The translations under genes were made by a program, and so were the position numbers. 48,577 nt of DNA from Firm-04 sp045642925 (GTDB lineage: Bacteria > Bacillota > Clostridia > Oscillospirales > Ruminococcaceae), in contig JAZUJW010000050.1 in NCBI GenBank assembly GCA_045642925.1, positions 1-48,577 of the forward strand, in the 5' to 3' direction. Shown one piece after another: positions 46,566-48,577 of the stretch. Below the pieces are notes generated by a model, which had not been told where the DNA came from, searched no databases, and saw only the letters and a list, made by a program, of their open reading frames with translations. Within the stretch, counting starts at the first letter, position 1. Each line of letters begins with the position of its first letter.

Positions 46566-48422
46566 ATGAAACTTAAAAAAATGATGGCAGTGCTGACGTG
46601 CATGGTGCTTTGTATTTCATCTACTGCCTGCAATGAAAAAACGGAATCCTCCAACGAAAGTTCTGCTTCGTCCTCTGCTGAATCATCGGAAAGCAGTTCG
46701 CAGACGGAATCATCTGAATCGCAGGTTTCTCAGACGGAATCCTCACAGGAACCGATCGTGGTTTCCGGTGCAGATGTATCCGTTACGCTGAAACTCAACA
46801 GCAGTTGGGATTCCGGCGGCGCAAAGACCTACGACTATTCCATTGTCATTCAGAACAACACAGACCACCCCGTCAAGGATTGGGAAGTCACCATTGCTAC
46901 GGATGGCGGCAAAATCGGAAGCGCGTGGAGTACCAAATATTCCGAACAAGATGGTGTTATCACAGCACGTCCTGAAACCTACAATGCCGTCATTGAACCG
47001 AAAAAAACAGCAGAGTTCGGAATGCAGATCATCGGTTCGGCAATTGATGCTTCCAATGTGAAGGTCACTGCCGCAGAAGGTGATATTTCCGTAGATGTGT
47101 CCAATCAGAACGGCAATCAAAATCAGAACCAGAATCAGCAGCAACAGCAAGGAAATCAGGGCAACCAAGGCGGAAACAACGCAGTCAGCCACGCGGCAAA
47201 AGAGGTTCCTGAACCCACAACGGATGACTGGCTGACCACCAAAGGCTCGAAAATCGTAGACAAAAACGGCAAAGAGGTCTGGCTGACGGGCTGTAACTGG
47301 TTTGGCTATAATACAGGCACAAACTGCTTCGACGGTCTTTGGGCGTGCGATCTGGATTCTTCCCTTGCTGCCATTGCTGACCATGGCTTCAATTTGCTGC
47401 GTGTTCCTGTTTCTACAGAACTCATCAATAATTGGGAGGACGGCGTTTATCCGTCTGCCAATTACAATAATGCAACCAATTCCTACCTGAACGGACTCAG
47501 CAGCCTTGAGATTTTTGACCATGTGATCGGACAGTGCCGTGCCAACGGCATCAAGATCATGATCGACTTTCACTGTGCCGTCACAGATTCCATGGGACAC
47601 ATGAAACCACTCTGGACGGATGGAAACATCACGGAAGCTGATTATTACCGTGCGCTGGCATGGATCGCCAAACGCTATCAGAATGATGATACCATCATTG
47701 CCATCGACCTTGAAAATGAACCGCACGGCAAACAGAATGAAAAACCCCGTGCAAAATGGGACAATTCCAAAGACAGCGACAACTGGAAGTACATCGCAGA
47801 ACAAGCCGCAGAGAAGGTTTTGCAGGAGAATCCCAATCTGCTGGTAATGGTGGAAGGCATTGAGATCTACCCGAAAGACACGAAAAAGAACGGGAATTTC
47901 GCATCGCAGGACGAGAATGACTACTTCTTCAACTGGTGGGGCGGCAATCTCCGCGGAGTCGCCGATGCGCCCCTTGACCTTGGAAAACATCAGGAACAGC
48001 TTGTCTATTCACCGCATGACTACGGCCCTTCCGTATATCAGCAGCCGTGGTTCCAAGGAAGCTACGATTACAATTCCCTCCAGAAAGATTGCTGGTATGA
48101 CAACTGGTTCTACATTCAGGACAAAAACATTGCGCCGCTGCTGATTGGCGAATGGGGCGGCTTCATGACGGAACCGAATCTCACATGGATGACCTATCTG
48201 CGCAAGTACATCAAGGAAAACCGCATCAATCATACATTCTGGTGCTTCAATTCCAATTCCGGCGATACAGGCGGACTCGTACTGGATGACTTCACCACCT
48301 GGGACGAAGCAAAATACACATTCGTCAAAGAAGTGCTCTGGCAGGATAACGGCAAATTTGTCGGACTTGACCATGAGATTCCACTGGGTGAAAACGGCAT
48401 TCCCCTTTCCGACGCCCGCTAA
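46566..48422 (+). CDS. Secreted, probably lipid-anchored GH5 endoglucanase with CBM2-like module
   Basis: The 618-residue protein has a signal peptide ending ISSTAC at Cys22, a possible though not ideal lipobox. A Ser/Glu-rich spacer follows (about 25-65). A CBM2-like module (about 68-165) has SIVIQNNTDHPVKDWEVTIA and TYNAVIEPKKTAEFGMQIIG. A Gln/Asn-rich linker (about 178-205) leads to a GH5 catalytic domain (about 215-600). The acid/base is Glu385 in IDLENEPHG and the nucleophile Glu529 in LLIGEWGG, with HDYGPSVYQQPWF between; the pattern suggests GH5 subfamily 1. It has no dockerin, so it should act at the cell surface independently of the cellulosome. The start follows GGAAGGAA. Confidence 0.92.
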   Translation: MKLKKMMAVLTCMVLCISSTACNEKTESSNESSASSSAESSESSSQTESSESQVSQTESSQEPIVVSGADVSVTLKLNSSWDSGGAKTYDYSIVIQNNTDHPVKDWEVTIATDGGKIGSAWSTKYSEQDGVITARPETYNAVIEPKKTAEFGMQIIGSAIDASNVKVTAAEGDISVDVSNQNGNQNQNQNQQQQQGNQGNQGGNNAVSHAAKEVPEPTTDDWLTTKGSKIVDKNGKEVWLTGCNWFGYNTGTNCFDGLWACDLDSSLAAIADHGFNLLRVPVSTELINNWEDGVYPSANYNNATNSYLNGLSSLEIFDHVIGQCRANGIKIMIDFHCAVTDSMGHMKPLWTDGNITEADYYRALAWIAKRYQNDDTIIAIDLENEPHGKQNEKPRAKWDNSKDSDNWKYIAEQAAEKVLQENPNLLVMVEGIEIYPKDTKKNGNFASQDENDYFFNWWGGNLRGVADAPLDLGKHQEQLVYSPHDYGPSVYQQPWFQGSYDYNSLQKDCWYDNWFYIQDKNIAPLLIGEWGGFMTEPNLTWMTYLRKYIKENRINHTFWCFNSNSGDTGGLVLDDFTTWDEAKYTFVKEVLWQDNGKFVGLDHEIPLGENGIPLSDAR

Positions 48423-48430
48423 GTCCATCT

Positions 48431-48577
48431 TTAGGCAACACCGCACAAAGCTGGTGGTACAGATACGCAGTCAAATTTTTCGTCAGATTGTACAGAAATG
48501 ACGCCGCTGGGCTGACGCCCAGCAAGGAATTTCTGTGCAGGATGGCGGAAAATTTGCAAGCAGATGTGCCACCAAGC
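48431..48577. repeat. Inverted-repeat element, copy 3 (long form, cut by window end)
   Basis: Starts eight bases after the GH5 stop with TTAGGCAACACCGCACAAAG, then GGTGGTACAG and the shared right-interior segment TGTGCAGGATGGCGGAAAAT and GATGTGCCACCAAGC. The final inverted repeat lies beyond the window. Its centre has a hairpin CTGGGC-TGAC-GCCCAG flanked by CAGAAAT/ATTTCTG that copy 1 lacks. Confidence 0.82.

Noticed and set aside
48325..48525. Minus-strand frame at the right edge
   Set aside because: It spans repeat copy 3 and the antisense of the GH5 gene; no independent support.
1..48577. CRISPR array, prophage, rRNA operon or restriction/defence system
   Set aside because: No regularly spaced direct repeats, cas, phage structural, rRNA or known defence genes were seen; repeats present are dispersed inverted-repeat elements.

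Overview
The window looks like chromosomal DNA from a cellulose-degrading, low-to-moderate GC Firmicute of the Ruminococcus flavefaciens / R. champanellensis type. The main reason is two secreted proteins carrying dockerins with duplicated Ca-binding repeats (a GH44 glucanase and a CBM22-type/CE1-type esterase). They sit beside a GH5 endoglucanase and a GH94 cellobiose phosphorylase, in a Gram-positive setting with GGAGG ribosome sites, near-consensus sigma-A promoters with 17-bp spacers, and a sigma-G gene. The species assignment is inference; no rRNA is present.

Layout. 1-600: a tRNA-Trp with its own promoter and terminator, and a short inverted-repeat element. 607-13310: a lipid-linked oligosaccharide flippase, a flavoprotein reductase, an XRE-type regulator translationally coupled to the GH44-dockerin glucanase, a PPP-type phosphatase, a small membrane protein, a methyltransferase, an HD-GYP protein, a nitroreductase and an RluA-type pseudouridine synthase. 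13315-13618: a second repeat copy plus a dense array of hairpins. 13619-21299 (minus strand, one consensus promoter): a seven-gene surface-polysaccharide operon made of two tandem [coiled-coil protein + GT4 glycosyltransferase] pairs, an 830-residue composite glycosyltransferase, and a Wzm/Wzt-type ABC exporter. 21453-27721 (minus, one promoter): alr-ung-metF-metH reactivation domain-metH-dtd.

27860-35069: sigG, an ArsB/SLC13-type permease, a GNAT acetyltransferase, a FeoB-associated Cys-rich protein, a CNNM/CBS protein, a GtrA-family protein and a fused FeoA-FeoB iron transporter. The two Feo loci share a GTTAG-N6-CTAAC operator placed at their promoters, so they probably form a small iron regulon. 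35283-40722: the dockerin esterase, a cation/proton antiporter and cellobiose phosphorylase with a perfect 15-bp palindrome at its promoter. 40853-45602: a flavodoxin-like protein and a two-gene c-di-GMP operon. 45993-48422: a decayed endonuclease V gene and the GH5 lipoprotein endoglucanase, with a third repeat copy running off the window end.

Functionally the window combines extracellular plant-wall attack (GH44, CE1-type esterase, GH5), intracellular phosphorolysis of cellobiose (GH94), envelope glycan synthesis and export, methionine/folate metabolism, ferrous iron uptake, and several c-di-GMP turnover proteins. The least explained items are the duplicated coiled-coil/GT4 module, the dispersed inverted-repeat family that tends to sit just after stop codons, and the shared Feo operator.
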